DNA of 64,000 nt from Pseudomonas sp. NC02 (GCF_002874965.1 NZ_CP025624.1:2852001-2916000), one strand, 5' to 3'; shown: positions 15,685 to 25,536, counted from the first letter of the stretch. Numbers and translations are program-made. Notes: generated by a model from the letters alone, not told the origin.

Positions 15685-16859
15685 GGGCGTTCCTTGTGTC
15701 GTTGAGCGAAGACGGCCTTGCCGACGCCTTGCAGCACCGCGTCGTTCTGCGGGGTATGCACGCGGCTGCACAGCACGTCGCGGTAATGCCGCTGCAGTGG
15801 GCTGTGTCGGGACAGGCCGGGATTGCCGGACGCCTCGATGGCCAACTCGACGGCACGGATCGCGTTGCCGGTCACCAGGTATTTGATCTGTGCGGCGTGG
15901 GCTGCCGGGGTGTGCCCGTCGGCGGCGGCGTCCAGCAGGCTGCGGTTGGCAAACAGCAGGGTGTCGATATGCCCGACGGTCTCCTGAAAGCGCGGCAAGG
16001 TCGACAGCGCGGCGCCGAGGTTGGACGGCTTGCGTTGTTCCAGCCAGTCCACCAGCCAGTCGCGCGCGGCCTGGGCCACGGCGTCGTACACCGATGAGAG
16101 CAGTACCGACATCCACAGGAACCCGTCACCGTCCAGTTCCGCCTGCGGTGCGCTCCAGGGGCTGACGCTGACCGCGTGGTCCAGCGGCACCAGCACGTTG
16201 TCGAACACCACTTCATGGCTGCAGGTGGCGCGCATGCCGAGGTGGTCCCAGGTGTCGATGATGCTGATGCCGGGGCTGTTCCTGGGCACCAGCCAGGCGC
16301 CTACCAACGGGTCTTCATCGCTGCTGCGGGCCCACACGCTGAACCAGCTCAGGCCATGGCTGCCGGTGGAGTAGATCTTGCGCCCGCTGATGCGCCAGCC
16401 GGCGGCGGTACGCCGGGCGATGGTCGCGGGCAGGCCGCCACGGGCCGGGGTGCCGAGGTCGGGTTCGACGCGCAGGGCATTGATCAACGCCCCATTGCGC
16501 ACAGCGTCTTCGGCGACCTGGGTGCGCAGGGCGGGCGACCAGGTTTTGCTGTCTTGCAGGCGCGTGTGTTGCAGGTACTGCATCACCAGGATCAACGCGG
16601 TGGACGGCTCGCCCTTGGCAATCGCGCTGATGGCCTTGCGCGCCTGGCTCAGGTTGGCACCGCCACCGCCGAGGGCCTTGGGCACGGTCAGGGCGACAAG
16701 GCCGTGTTCGTGCAGCAGCTTGAAGTTGTCGTGGGGGAAGGTGCCGCTTTCATCAACGATGTGTGCAGTGGCGGCGAGCTGGGCGCTGAGGCGTTCCAGC
16801 AAGGCTTCGAAATTGGCCACTTCCACGGAGCGCAGTGACGGTTGAGAAGAAAGGCTCAT
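15681..16859 (-). CDS. Acyl-CoA dehydrogenase-fold flavoenzyme (SfnB/DszC-like)
   Basis: A 392-residue protein with the acyl-CoA dehydrogenase fold: N-terminal helical domain with ALTVPKALGGGG near 57-68, middle beta domain with WRISGRKIYSTG, and C-terminal four-helix domain. The family in sulfur-starvation loci includes SfnB and DszC-like FMN-dependent monooxygenases, so C-S bond oxidation is more likely here than beta-oxidation. It overlaps the dehydrogenase gene by 4 bp and follows a binding-protein gene across a REP doublet. Which of the two chemistries applies cannot be decided from sequence. Confidence 0.85.
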   Translation of the reverse strand: MSLSSQPSLRSVEVANFEALLERLSAQLAATAHIVDESGTFPHDNFKLLHEHGLVALTVPKALGGGGANLSQARKAISAIAKGEPSTALILVMQYLQHTRLQDSKTWSPALRTQVAEDAVRNGALINALRVEPDLGTPARGGLPATIARRTAAGWRISGRKIYSTGSHGLSWFSVWARSSDEDPLVGAWLVPRNSPGISIIDTWDHLGMRATCSHEVVFDNVLVPLDHAVSVSPWSAPQAELDGDGFLWMSVLLSSVYDAVAQAARDWLVDWLEQRKPSNLGAALSTLPRFQETVGHIDTLLFANRSLLDAAADGHTPAAHAAQIKYLVTGNAIRAVELAIEASGNPGLSRHSPLQRHYRDVLCSRVHTPQNDAVLQGVGKAVFAQRHKERP

Positions 16860-16879
16860 GATGGGTGTACTCGTTCAAA

Positions 16880-16971
16880 ATGTGGGAGCGGGCTTGCTCG
16901 CGAAAGCGGTGTGTCAGGTTGCACATCCGTTGGCTGATCCACCGCTTTCGCGAGCAAGCCCGCTCCCACAT
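16880..16971. repeat. REP doublet (GGGAGCGGGCTTGCTCGCGA type)
   Basis: Perfect 31-bp inverted arms (16880-16910 and 16941-16971) within the 139-bp gap between the binding-protein gene and the downstream acyl-CoA-dehydrogenase-like gene. It could reduce downstream expression or stabilise the upstream mRNA. Confidence 0.9.
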
Positions 16972-16998
16972 GGGTTATTCGGCGTTTTCGAAGGCGGG

Positions 16999-18003
16999 TT
17001 ATATCGGCAGCAACTTGAACTGCCGGTCCCACAACGGGCTGACATCCAGCCGCTCGTTCAATACCCCGGCATTGAAGAACAGGTCCGCCACTTCCTGCTG
17101 CGAAGCGATGGCCTGGTCGTTCACCTCGATCACGCTGTAGGGCTGGCTGCGGTTGTTGTACACGTCGAGGAACACGGCCTTGTCCACACCGAGCAACTTC
17201 GCCGATTTTTCAGCCCACGGCTCAGGGTTGTTGTTCATCCATTCCAGCGTGCGCGCCTGGCGCTGCAAGTAATCCTGGATCGCCTGTTTGCGCAGCGGGT
17301 CTTCCAGGGCAGCGGGGCGGGCGCCGATCAGGTAGTTGCCGGAGAGGTAGCCGAGGGCGGTTTTCAATACCCGGGCGCCGCTGCGGAATTTCGCCAGCTG
17401 GATAAACACCCCGTAGATCACCCAGGCGTCCAGCTGGCCACTCTGGAACGCGCTGAAACCGTCCTGTGGCGTGAGTGCCACGGGGGTGATGTCGTTGAAG
17501 GTCAGCCCTTGCTCCTTCAAGGCCTTGATCAAGAAGTAGTGCGAGGTGGTGGAGCGCACATAGCCCACACGCTTGCCTTTCAACTGGGCGATGGATTCAA
17601 TTTTCGACTCCTTGGGAATCAGGATCACCTGGTTATTCACGTCACCTTGCAGCACCGCAATCAGCTTCGGCTCGCGGTGGCTCTGGATCGAGAAGATCGG
17701 CGGGATCTCGCTCATGCCGCCAATGTCCAGGCTGCCGGAGGCCAGCGCTTCGACGATCAGGTTGCCGCCGGCGAACTCGGCGTAGTCGACTTTATAGGGC
17801 GTGTTGGAAGTGCCGGCGTCGTCGGTGAAGTACGAGTCCTGGCCACGGTAGGTGGCGACGGCCAGGGTCAGGTCCGAGAGCTTCGCAGGTGCAGCGAAAG
17901 CCCGGGGCACCAGCGAGGCGAGGCCCAGCGCGCCAAGGGCAATCGAACTGGCACCCAGGAAGCCGCGACGATTGAACTGTCCGTGTTTGATCGTGTTCGT
18001 CAT
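16999..18003 (-). CDS. Sulfonate-type ABC substrate-binding protein (Tat signal)
   Basis: A 334-residue periplasmic binding protein of the SsuA/NrtA-like family with a twin-arginine signal (NRRGFLGASS near residues 10-19, cleavage after AFA). The mature part shows the expected two-lobe pattern with GNLIVEALASGSLDIG and KGKRVGYVRSTTSHYFL. The ATG at 18003 is selected because the Tat signal then starts normally. It lies 13 bp after the LLM monooxygenase gene. No permease or ATPase gene is adjacent; the nearest pair is at 26892-28524. Confidence 0.9.
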   Translation of the reverse strand: MTNTIKHGQFNRRGFLGASSIALGALGLASLVPRAFAAPAKLSDLTLAVATYRGQDSYFTDDAGTSNTPYKVDYAEFAGGNLIVEALASGSLDIGGMSEIPPIFSIQSHREPKLIAVLQGDVNNQVILIPKESKIESIAQLKGKRVGYVRSTTSHYFLIKALKEQGLTFNDITPVALTPQDGFSAFQSGQLDAWVIYGVFIQLAKFRSGARVLKTALGYLSGNYLIGARPAALEDPLRKQAIQDYLQRQARTLEWMNNNPEPWAEKSAKLLGVDKAVFLDVYNNRSQPYSVIEVNDQAIASQQEVADLFFNAGVLNERLDVSPLWDRQFKLLPI

Positions 18004-18016
18004 GGTCGTGCCCTGG

Positions 18017-19360
18017 TCAGATGGCGATCTGCGTTGGTTGAGTTTCGAACGGGGTGCTGTAGCGGTTCGCCGGCACGTCCAGGCCAAGGTTTTCCCGCAG
18101 GGTGGCGCCGCTGTATTCGCTGCGCAACAGCCCGCGTTGTTGCAGCACCGGCACTACCAGCTCGGTGAAGTACTGCAAGCCGTCCGGCAGCAGTGAATTG
18201 ATGATGAAGCCGTCGGCCGCGCCGGCTTCGAACCAGGTCTGGATCGCGTCGGCGACCTGCTCCGGGGTACCGACAAAATCGCGCTTGGGCCGGGAGAACC
18301 GCAGGGCCACTTCCCGCAGGGTCAGGCGTTCATCGCGGGCCAGTTGCTTGATGCGGTCGGAGCCGCCTTTCTGGCTGTTGGAGCCTAGGTCGCCGAGTTC
18401 CGGGAAGGGTTCGTCCAGCGGGTACTTGCTGAAATCGTGGTCGTTGAACGGGCGGCCCAGGGCGACGATTGCGTCCTCGACGGTCACCAGCTCAACAGCT
18501 TGCTGATAGCGGCTTTCCACCTCGGCTTCGTCGCGGCCAACAATCGGCCGGATGCCCGGCAGGATCGACAACTGATCAGCATCACGGCCAAAACTGCGGG
18601 CGCGTTTCTTCAAGTCCTGGGCGTAGGCTTTGGCTTCGTCGAAGGTCTCGGCATGGACAAAAATCGCGTCGCTGTTTTCGGCGGCAAAATTGCGCCCGTC
18701 CTCGGAAGTGCCCGCCTGGAAAATCACCGGCTGGCCCTGGCGCGAGCGGGCGATATTCAGCGGGCCCTTGACCGAGAAAAACTCGCCTTTGTGTTCCAGT
18801 GCATGCAGCTTGCCAGGGGTGAAAAATTCGCCGCTTTGCTTGTTGTAGGCGAAGGCATCGTCTTCCCAGGAATCCCACAGGCCCTTGACCACATTTACGT
18901 GCTCCCTGGCGATGCGGTAGCGCACGGCGTGGGGCGGGTGCTCGGCCTTGCCGAAGTTGTCGGCGGTGCCGCTGAGCCACGAAGTCACCACGTTCCAGCC
19001 GGCGCGGCCGCCGCTGATGTGGTCCAGGGAGGCGAACTGGCGCGCCACCTGGAACGGTTCGGTGTAGCTCACGGTGACGGTCGCCACCAGGCCGATGTTC
19101 GAGGTCAGGGCCGCCAGGGCCGAAAGAATGGTCAGCGGCTCAAAACGGTTGAGGTAGTGCGGGCTGGATTTTTCATGGATATGCAGGCTGTCGGCGATGA
19201 ACACGAAGTCGAACTTCGCGCCTTCGGCCAGTTGCGTCTGATGCTTGTAGAACCCGAAGTTGACGCTGGCATTGGGCTGCGCCTGCGGGTGGCGCCATTC
19301 GCCCCAGCCGTGACCGACGCCGTGCACCATGGCACCGAGTTTCAGTTGGCGTTTGCTCAT
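18017..19360 (-). CDS. FMN-dependent LLM-class monooxygenase (NtaA/DszA type)
   Basis: A 447-residue flavin monooxygenase of the NtaA/SnaA/DszA family, which uses FMNH2 from a separate reductase to oxidise sulfones, aminopolycarboxylates or related compounds. Characteristic segments are [15 protein letters not shown] at the N-terminus and [17 protein letters not shown] in the middle. AAAGGAG lies 6-7 bases before the ATG at 19360. It sits between two binding-protein genes in the same operon, which points to an imported organosulfur substrate. No flavin reductase gene is seen in the window. Confidence 0.9.
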   Translation of the reverse strand: MSKRQLKLGAMVHGVGHGWGEWRHPQAQPNASVNFGFYKHQTQLAEGAKFDFVFIADSLHIHEKSSPHYLNRFEPLTILSALAALTSNIGLVATVTVSYTEPFQVARQFASLDHISGGRAGWNVVTSWLSGTADNFGKAEHPPHAVRYRIAREHVNVVKGLWDSWEDDAFAYNKQSGEFFTPGKLHALEHKGEFFSVKGPLNIARSRQGQPVIFQAGTSEDGRNFAAENSDAIFVHAETFDEAKAYAQDLKKRARSFGRDADQLSILPGIRPIVGRDEAEVESRYQQAVELVTVEDAIVALGRPFNDHDFSKYPLDEPFPELGDLGSNSQKGGSDRIKQLARDERLTLREVALRFSRPKRDFVGTPEQVADAIQTWFEAGAADGFIINSLLPDGLQYFTELVVPVLQQRGLLRSEYSGATLRENLGLDVPANRYSTPFETQPTQIAI

Positions 19361-19373
19361 GTTCTCTCTCCTT

Positions 19374-20330
19374 TTAGCGGGAAGCCTGGGTAAGCGGGGC
19401 ACGTTTGGCGTTGAAGCTTTTGTCGAAGCCTTGGGAGACGTCGATGTGTTTGGTCAGCAGGCCTTCGTCCTGATAGATGTCGGCGGTGGTTTGCAGGCCG
19501 CTGATCACCGAGTCGTCAATCGCCACCGGTTGCATATGGGTGGCGTTGGCCACGGCTACGTGCACCTCCAGCGGCAAGCCGGTGATTTTGGCCATGGCGG
19601 CGGCGAACGCCTGCGGGTGATCGTTGCTCCAGCGGTAGGCGCGGTCGACCCGGGCCACGAAGTCGTCCAGCTGCACGCGCTTGTCGGCAATCGCCTTGCT
19701 GGTGGCGGCGAGGTACAGGTGATTGCTCAGCAGGTTGTTGCCGCTGGCAAGGACTCTTGCCTGGCTCTGGCTGGTGACCACGGTGGTGTAGGGGTCCCAG
19801 GTCGACCAGGCATCGGCGGTGCCGTTATCCAGCACCAGCCGTGACTCGCTGGGCAGCAGGAAGATGAACTGCACGTCGTGGGTGGAAAGGCCGGCGCTGC
19901 GCAGCGCCTTGATCGCCAGGAAGTGCCCGATGGAGCCGCGGGTGGTGACGATGCGCTTGCCCTTGAGGTCGGCAAGATCGTGGATCGGGGAATCTTTCGG
20001 AACAATCAGCGCGGTGGTGTTGCGGCCTTCGGCGTGGATGATGCTCACCACCTTCAGCGGTGCTCCGGCACCGAGGGCGAACACGTAGGGCGCGTCCCCC
20101 AGCGCGCCGATGTCCACGGCCCCGGCGTTGAGGGCTTCGCCCAGCGGTGCGGCGGCGGGGAACTCGGACCACTGGATTTCGTAGGGCACATCCCGGGTTT
20201 CGCCGGCGACTTCCAGCAGCGCCTTGATGGTGGATTTCTGGTTGGCCACTCGCAGGGGCTGCAGGTCGGCGGCCTGGCAAGTCGCCCCCAGGGTGAGGGC
20301 GGCCAGTAAAAGGGCAAGGGTAAAGCGCAT
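19374..20330 (-). CDS. Sulfonate-type ABC substrate-binding protein (Sec signal)
   Basis: A 318-residue SsuA-like periplasmic protein with a Sec signal peptide (cleavage after CQA, residue 20). EWALSG-type lobe motifs are replaced by [16 protein letters not shown] and [16 protein letters not shown], as in aliphatic-sulfonate binders. It lies 13 bp upstream of the LLM monooxygenase and 102 bp after the rhodanese gene. It is the second binding protein here without its own permease. It resembles the third one (28517-29506) more than the Tat-exported one (impression from motifs only). Confidence 0.9.
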   Translation of the reverse strand: MRFTLALLLAALTLGATCQAADLQPLRVANQKSTIKALLEVAGETRDVPYEIQWSEFPAAAPLGEALNAGAVDIGALGDAPYVFALGAGAPLKVVSIIHAEGRNTTALIVPKDSPIHDLADLKGKRIVTTRGSIGHFLAIKALRSAGLSTHDVQFIFLLPSESRLVLDNGTADAWSTWDPYTTVVTSQSQARVLASGNNLLSNHLYLAATSKAIADKRVQLDDFVARVDRAYRWSNDHPQAFAAAMAKITGLPLEVHVAVANATHMQPVAIDDSVISGLQTTADIYQDEGLLTKHIDVSQGFDKSFNAKRAPLTQASR

Positions 20331-20402
20331 CAGGCGGGCTCCAGGCTAGGTCTTGCGTTCAGTCGCCTCCGCCTGGAGAAGGGGTCGGCTGGTAGTGGGA
20401 AG

Positions 20403-20424
20403 AGGAGCGAGCGGGCTCGCTCCT
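20403..20424. other. Perfect 10-bp hairpin between rhodanese and binding-protein genes
   Basis: AGGAGCGAGC and its complement are separated by two bases in the 102-bp gap. No T-run follows on the minus strand, so it is not a standard intrinsic terminator. It resembles a single REP half-site and might tune distal expression. Confidence 0.5.
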
Positions 20425-20432
20425 GGGGGTGT

Positions 20433-22013
20433 TCAGATCACATAAAACCCGTGGGTGCCGTCGCGGGCCAGCTGGTCCACCAGGCCGAACTCCCAGTCGA
20501 GGTAGGCCTGCATGGCTTCCTTCGGATTGTCGGTGCCTTCGTACGGGCGGCGGTAGCGGTCGATGCGCGGTGAAGCGAGGCGGGTCTCGCCTTCCTCCAG
20601 CGGCAGTTGCGCGGCGATCCAGCTGGCAGTGCCGTCCTGCAGCAGGAACACGGGCTTGCCGGTCAGCGCTTCGACTTGCGCCACCGCGAGGCGCGCCAGC
20701 TGGCTGCTGCCACAGGTCAACACGTAGCGTTCGGCAGCAGGCACCTTGCGCAAGGCTTCGGGCAACTGCCCGCGCAACGCCCACCAGGCACCGGGAATGT
20801 GGCGCTTGACGTAGTTGGCGCTGGCGGTGAAATCCAGTACCGCAGTGTCGCCATGAGCCTGCCATTCGGCGAGGGTGTGCGGGCTGATCAACTCGGCCTG
20901 TTGCGGCGCCGGGACGGGGGCAACCCAGGCCCCCGGTTCGCTGAAGTGCGCAGGTTGCAGGTCATCCAGCACATGCACTTCCCAACCCAGTTGTGCGAGC
21001 CAGGACGCAGACATATTGGCCCGCACGCCGTCGTCATCCACCAGTACCAGCCGGGCGCCGCGTACGCTGGCGACGTGATCGGTTTCCTGCACCAGTTGGC
21101 CGCCCGGTGTGGAGCGCGAGCCGGGCAGGTGGCCGGCTTCGAATTCTTCCGGGGTGCGTACGTCGAACAGGTAAGTGGTGCGCGCCGCTTCCTGCTGCCA
21201 GCGTTGCAGGTCGGCGAGGGTGGCGCGGCCTACGCGGGCCTTGTCGGCGACTTGGCGGGCGTCCCTGGCGGCGATCTGGCGGTGTTCTTCCGAGGTCGGG
21301 GCGAAGCGTCGAGCCTGGCCGTGTTGCAGCTTCTGCCCGGCCAGGGTCCAGCCGATGGTGCCGTTGCGCAGGGCAGACACCGGGTTGGCGATGCCGGCAT
21401 TGATCAGCGACTGGGTGCCGATGATGCTGCGGGTACGCCCGGCGCAGTTGACGATAATGCGCGTGGCCGGGTCCGGTGCCAGCTCACGGGCGCGCAGCAC
21501 CAGTTCGGCGCCGGGCACGCTGATGCCGGTGGGAATGCTCATGGTCTGGTATTCATCGAAGCGGCGGGCGTCGAGCACCACCACGTCGGCGTTGCTGTCG
21601 AGCAACGCCTGCACTTCTTCAGCCGCCAGCGACGGTGTGTGGCGCTGGCTTTCCACCAGCTCGCCAAAGGATTTGCTTGGCACGTTGACGTCGATAAACA
21701 GCTCGCCACCGGCGCTGCGCCAACCGTCCAGGCCGCCTTCCAGCAGGCTGACCTCGGTATAGCCGAGCGCCTGCAAGCGCTGGGCGGCGATCTGTGCCAG
21801 GCCTTCACCGTTGTCGTACACCGTCACCTGGGTATCCCGGCGTGGGATGCGTGAATACACTTCCAGTTCCAGTTTTGACAGCGGGATATTCGCGGCGAAC
21901 AGCGGGTGGGATTCGGCGAAAGGCGCTTCCTCGCGCACATCCACAAGGGCGACTTCTTCACGGTCCAGCAGGGCCTGGCGAATCTGGGCGAAGCTGCGGT
22001 TCGATACAGTCAT
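20433..22013 (-). CDS. Rhodanese-related sulfurtransferase with four domains
   Basis: A 526-residue cytosolic protein of four rhodanese-like domains. Domain 2 has a catalytic loop with cysteine (VNCAGRTRS) and domain 4 has LTCGSSQL. In domains 1 and 3 the loop is VYDNGEG and VLVDDDG, so the nucleophile is missing and they are likely structural. It would transfer sulfane sulfur, for example to thiol or cyanide acceptors. Its ATG overlaps the dioxygenase stop by 4 bp. I recall a LysR / thiol dioxygenase / large rhodanese arrangement in P. aeruginosa (PA2601-PA2603). Confidence 0.9.
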   Translation of the reverse strand: MTVSNRSFAQIRQALLDREEVALVDVREEAPFAESHPLFAANIPLSKLELEVYSRIPRRDTQVTVYDNGEGLAQIAAQRLQALGYTEVSLLEGGLDGWRSAGGELFIDVNVPSKSFGELVESQRHTPSLAAEEVQALLDSNADVVVLDARRFDEYQTMSIPTGISVPGAELVLRARELAPDPATRIIVNCAGRTRSIIGTQSLINAGIANPVSALRNGTIGWTLAGQKLQHGQARRFAPTSEEHRQIAARDARQVADKARVGRATLADLQRWQQEAARTTYLFDVRTPEEFEAGHLPGSRSTPGGQLVQETDHVASVRGARLVLVDDDGVRANMSASWLAQLGWEVHVLDDLQPAHFSEPGAWVAPVPAPQQAELISPHTLAEWQAHGDTAVLDFTASANYVKRHIPGAWWALRGQLPEALRKVPAAERYVLTCGSSQLARLAVAQVEALTGKPVFLLQDGTASWIAAQLPLEEGETRLASPRIDRYRRPYEGTDNPKEAMQAYLDWEFGLVDQLARDGTHGFYVI

Positions 22014-22633
22014 GGGGCAGGGCTCTCTTTGGACAGGGCGTCTTTGGACAAATCCCAGATGTTCGGGAGAAAAGCGTTGGAATAACCGGAGATAAACAGT
22101 TTCTCGCTGCCGTCCGGCTGGTACACGGCGCGGCGCACCGCACCGATGTTGGCGCCATACACATGAATGCTGATGGACACCTGGTCACGGAAGGCATTGC
22201 TGACTTGATGGATGTCACCGATCTTCGGCGACACGGCTTCCACCTGGCCGGGTTCCAGCTGGATGCGCTTGCCGTCGGCGACCAGTGCGCCCTCGGCGTT
22301 ACGCGCAAAGCCCTGGGAATACTCGGAACCGCGCAGCATGCCGATCAGCCCCCACACGCGATGGTCATGGATCGGCGTGGTCTGCCCCGGCCCCCACACA
22401 AAGCTGACGATGCTGAAGCGCTGGCGCGAATCGGCGTGCAGCAGGAATTGCTGATAACGCTCGGGGTCGGGTTGGGCAAACTCGTCCGGCAGCCAGTCAT
22501 CGTGGCTGACCAGTTGCGCCAGTAGCTTGCCGCCGCGGTGCAGCAGGTCGCCTTCGCGAGGGTTGCCGTCGATCAATTCCGCCAGGGCGCCAATGAATGC
22601 TCTGAGTCTCTCCGGGTGTCGGGCCTGGGTCAT
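22010..22633 (-). CDS. Thiol dioxygenase, 3-mercaptopropionate dioxygenase type
   Basis: A 207-residue cupin of the cysteine dioxygenase family. Iron ligands are H89, H91 (PIHDHRVW) and H142 (GDIHQVSN). The outer-sphere S155-H157-Y159 set is present. The residue matching the substrate-binding Arg of animal cysteine dioxygenase appears to be Gln (Q61/Q62 in YQQFLLHAD), the mark of the Gln-type enzymes that prefer 3-mercaptopropionate. It oxidises a thiol to a sulfinate. First gene of the minus-strand sulfur run, translationally coupled to the rhodanese and divergent from the LysR gene at 22854. Confidence 0.9.
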   Translation of the reverse strand: MTQARHPERLRAFIGALAELIDGNPREGDLLHRGGKLLAQLVSHDDWLPDEFAQPDPERYQQFLLHADSRQRFSIVSFVWGPGQTTPIHDHRVWGLIGMLRGSEYSQGFARNAEGALVADGKRIQLEPGQVEAVSPKIGDIHQVSNAFRDQVSISIHVYGANIGAVRRAVYQPDGSEKLFISGYSNAFLPNIWDLSKDALSKESPAP

Positions 22634-22853
22634 GACAATTCCATCGTGGGTGGTTCGTGGTGATGGGTTTATCTAAGCATAATGTTTATAGTTAATATGC
22701 TATTTTTTAATGATTAGGTTATAGCGGAAAGTAATTTAGAACCGGTTTGAATAGCGTTAGACGTTATCGATCCGGGGGTTGGGCTATCCAGCCACCGTTT
22801 ATGGAACTATGCTTTTCACACATCTTAATGACTGTTCTCTATGTGCGGCCCAA

Positions 22854-23759
22854 ATGAAAATTGACGATATCGATGCCTTTGTCGAAGTGATTCGTTGCCA
22901 GTCCATCAGCCATGCCGCCGAGTCGCTGCAACTGACCCAGCCGGCCATTACCCGTCGCGTGCAGAACTTCGAGCAGGCGCTGGGGGTGGAGTTGTTCGAC
23001 CGCAACACCAAGCCGCTCAAGCCTACTTTGATCGGAACGCGGGTGTATGAACAGTGCCGTTCGATCCTTCGGGAAATGGACGCCCTGCGTGAACTGGTGG
23101 CCACCGACGCGCCGCCCACCGGCCTGCTGCGCCTGGGGGTGCCGCAGACCATTGGCGACGTGGTGTTGCTGGACGCCCTCAAGCACCTGCGCAGTGAATT
23201 CCCCGAGCTGCGGGCCCAGGTGGCTACCGGCTGGGGCAGCCAACTGGTGGGCAAGATCGAGCGCGGCGAACTGGACGCGGCGGCGGCGCTGTTTCCGGCG
23301 GGCAAGATCTTCCCGGACAACATCGTCGGCGAGTCCATCGGCAAGATGGAACTGGTGGTGGTGTGTGCCAAGGCCCAACTGCCGAAGAAGCCCTGCAAGC
23401 TGGCGGACGTGTACCAGAATGGCTGGATCCTGAACCCGGATGGCTGCGGTTTCCGTGCCGGGTTGCAACGCACCCTGTCGGACCAGGGCCTGGCGTTGCG
23501 GGTCAACCTGGAGACCTTCGGCACCGAGCTGCAACTGGGCCTGGTGGCTGACGGCCTGGGCCTCGGCCTGGTGCCACGCCCGCTGCTGGAGCGCAGTGCC
23601 CATCGCGATCAACTGGCGGCCATGCCACTGAAGGACTTCAAGCCGGTGATGGACCTGTGGCTGATCTACCCGCATTTCCTGGGCAACCTGCAAGGGCCGG
23701 TGGACGCGTTTGGCAAGCTGGTGGCGGCGTCGTTGCACAAGGTGCGCAATGCAGCGTGA
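22854..23759 (+). CDS. LysR-type regulator of the sulfur cluster
   Basis: A 301-residue LTTR with helix-turn-helix at about residues 16-36 (SISHAAESLQLTQPAITRR) and a periplasmic-binding-protein-like effector domain. The ATG at 22854 gives the canonical MKIDDIDAFVEV start; an upstream frame would add 25 unrelated residues. It is divergent from the dioxygenase, with a 220-bp AT-rich gap between them, so control of the minus-strand sulfur genes is likely. The organisation matches that of CysB/Cbl-like control of sulfur-starvation genes, though it is not closely like CysB itself. Confidence 0.9.
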   Translation: MKIDDIDAFVEVIRCQSISHAAESLQLTQPAITRRVQNFEQALGVELFDRNTKPLKPTLIGTRVYEQCRSILREMDALRELVATDAPPTGLLRLGVPQTIGDVVLLDALKHLRSEFPELRAQVATGWGSQLVGKIERGELDAAAALFPAGKIFPDNIVGESIGKMELVVVCAKAQLPKKPCKLADVYQNGWILNPDGCGFRAGLQRTLSDQGLALRVNLETFGTELQLGLVADGLGLGLVPRPLLERSAHRDQLAAMPLKDFKPVMDLWLIYPHFLGNLQGPVDAFGKLVAASLHKVRNAA

Positions 23760-23866
23760 TATGAAAAAAAATAATAATTAGCTTAGATTAAAATGTGCTT
23801 TTTATTATTTTTGGTCATCCCCTAGGCTTGCCTGGAAGTCCTTAAGGCCATCCAGGAAGTTTTGCC

Positions 23867-24661
23867 ATGAGCAGCGTCACCTCGATCTCCAGTGTCTCGA
23901 ACAACGTCCGCCAGCGGGTTACCCCGGAAGAGTGGGAGGTGCGCGTTAAACTTGCGGCGGCCTATCGGCTGGCGGCCTTGTACAAGTGGACCGACCACAT
24001 CTACACGCACTTCTCCGCCCGGGTGCCGGGGCCTGAGGAGCATTTCCTGATCAATGCCTACGGGCTGTTGTTCGATGAGATCAGCGCTTCGAATCTGGTC
24101 AAGGTGGATATCGACGGCACGATTGTCGATGACCCTACGGGCCTGGGGATCAACTATGCGGGCTATGTGATCCACAGCGCTATCCATGCGGCTCGCCACG
24201 ATTTGCAGGCCGTGCTGCATACGCATACGCGCGACGGTATTGCGGTGTCGGCGCAGAAGGACGGGTTGTTGCCGATCTCCCAGCATTCCATCGGGTTTTC
24301 CGGGCGCGTTGCGTACCACGGGTATGAAGGTGTGGCCCTTGACCTGGATGAGCGTGAGCGGTTGGTGGCCGACCTGGGGGACAAGAGCGTGATGATCCTG
24401 CGCAATCATGGATTGCTGACGGCGGGGGTGAGTGTGGAGCATGCGTTCCAGCAGCTGCAGGGGCTGGAGCGGGCGTGCAATATCCAGATTGCGGCGCAGG
24501 CGGGGGGAAATGCCGAGTTGATCTTTCCGCCGGCGGAGGTGGTGGCCAAGGTGGAGAAGCAGGCAGAAGTGTTCAAGAGCGGGGATGGGCCGGGGGTGGC
24601 GCGGCACTGGAATGCGTTGATTCGGCAATTGGAGCGTACGGATACTGATTACAAACTTTGA
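23867..24661 (+). CDS. Class II aldolase/adducin family protein
   Basis: A 264-residue zinc-dependent class II aldolase/adducin-fold enzyme. The metal-binding histidines are visible in LHTHTRDG (about residues 116-123) and LRNHGLL. The N-terminal region KWTDHIYTHFSARVP is typical of the adducin-like subgroup. Its function in the sulfur region is uncertain; it might cleave a carbon skeleton after desulfurisation. It follows the LysR gene by 107 bp of very AT-rich sequence, so it probably has its own promoter. Confidence 0.88.
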   Translation: MSSVTSISSVSNNVRQRVTPEEWEVRVKLAAAYRLAALYKWTDHIYTHFSARVPGPEEHFLINAYGLLFDEISASNLVKVDIDGTIVDDPTGLGINYAGYVIHSAIHAARHDLQAVLHTHTRDGIAVSAQKDGLLPISQHSIGFSGRVAYHGYEGVALDLDERERLVADLGDKSVMILRNHGLLTAGVSVEHAFQQLQGLERACNIQIAAQAGGNAELIFPPAEVVAKVEKQAEVFKSGDGPGVARHWNALIRQLERTDTDYKL

Positions 24662-24696
24662 CGTTGTGGGTTTGGTATTTACGCTTGGTTGTGGGT

Positions 24697-25536
24697 GTAT
24701 ATCCGTTATTTGGGTGATGGCCGCCATTGGTTCCGCTCTTACAGCGGCTCACTTTTGAACAGCGCAAAAGTAAGCAAAACGCTCTTGCCCCACCACTCGG
24801 CACCTCGCCTAGGCTCGGTGTGCCCTCACTCCGGCATTACTCCGCGGGCCGCCGCGACGGGGCGTCCCTGCCCCGTCGCGGCTAAACCGGCGTCCTGCCG
24901 GTTTACCCGCTCCGTAATACCTGCGTTCGGCCAGCGTGGTTTAACGGGGCGCCTAAGATCAAAATCAAGATCAAAAGCAAGAGCACAGCGGCCTGAAAGC
25001 CGGCTTGAGTGTTAAAAGCTAAATCAAAAGCTGAAGCGGGCACGGTCCACTGTAGGAGCTGGCTTGCCTGCGATGGCATCGCTTCGGTGTGCCTGATGTA
25101 CCGAGGTGTCTGCATCGCCGGCAAGCCAGCTCCTACAGAAAAACAGAACCACCCCCCCCACAGAAAAGCAGAGCTGCATCAGCTTCAGATTTGGCTTTCG
25201 CTCTGGATCTTGCCTTTGCTTTTAACACTCAAGCCGGCCGGGAGGCCGCTGTGCTCTTGCTTTTGATCTTGATCTGCGGGCCCCGTCAACCACGATGGCC
25301 GCAAGTAGGCACGGTGGAGCGGGTAAATCGGCAAGGATGCCGATTTAGCCGCGCCGGGCCATGGATGGCCCGTCGCGGCGGCCCGCGGAACCGGGCCGGA
25401 GTGCGGGCATGCCGAGCCTAGGCGAGGCACCGAGTGGTGGGGCAAAGACCTTTTGGTTACTTTTGGGGCGTTTGCCAAAAGTGACCCGCTGTAAGAGCGG
25501 AACCATAAGTGGCCGTTACCGAAGAAACGGATATGT
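24697..25536. repeat. Large inverted-repeat element with nested REP doublet
   Basis: Two arms of about 290-320 bp (core 24731-25019 and 25218-25502) are inverted copies of each other, each containing CCCCACCACTCGG, a CCGCGGGCCGCCGCGACGGG segment and ATCAAAAGCAAGAGCACAGCGG. By eye they are roughly 80-85 percent alike, with several blocks identical. The 200-bp centre carries a REP doublet (25051-25137). There is no transposase frame. It looks like a long-armed, MITE-like or palindromic intergenic element. Confidence 0.8.
25051..25137. repeat. REP doublet (GTAGGAGCTGGCTTGCCTGCGATG type)
   Basis: Inverted arms TGTAGGAGCTGGCTTGCC and GGCAAGCCAGCTCCTACA flank a short centre. It is the second REP subtype of this genome, shared with 60165-60249, and lies at the centre of the large inverted repeat. 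Confidence 0.88.

Noticed and set aside
20549..20560. GGCGGTAGCGGT, another ops-like sequence
   Set aside because: It has mismatches at the 3' end of the motif and lies inside the rhodanese gene, antisense to transcription.
24689..25478. Two similar small proteins on opposite strands in the inverted-repeat element
   Set aside because: They resemble each other only because the DNA arms are inverted copies; no ribosome sites or domains.
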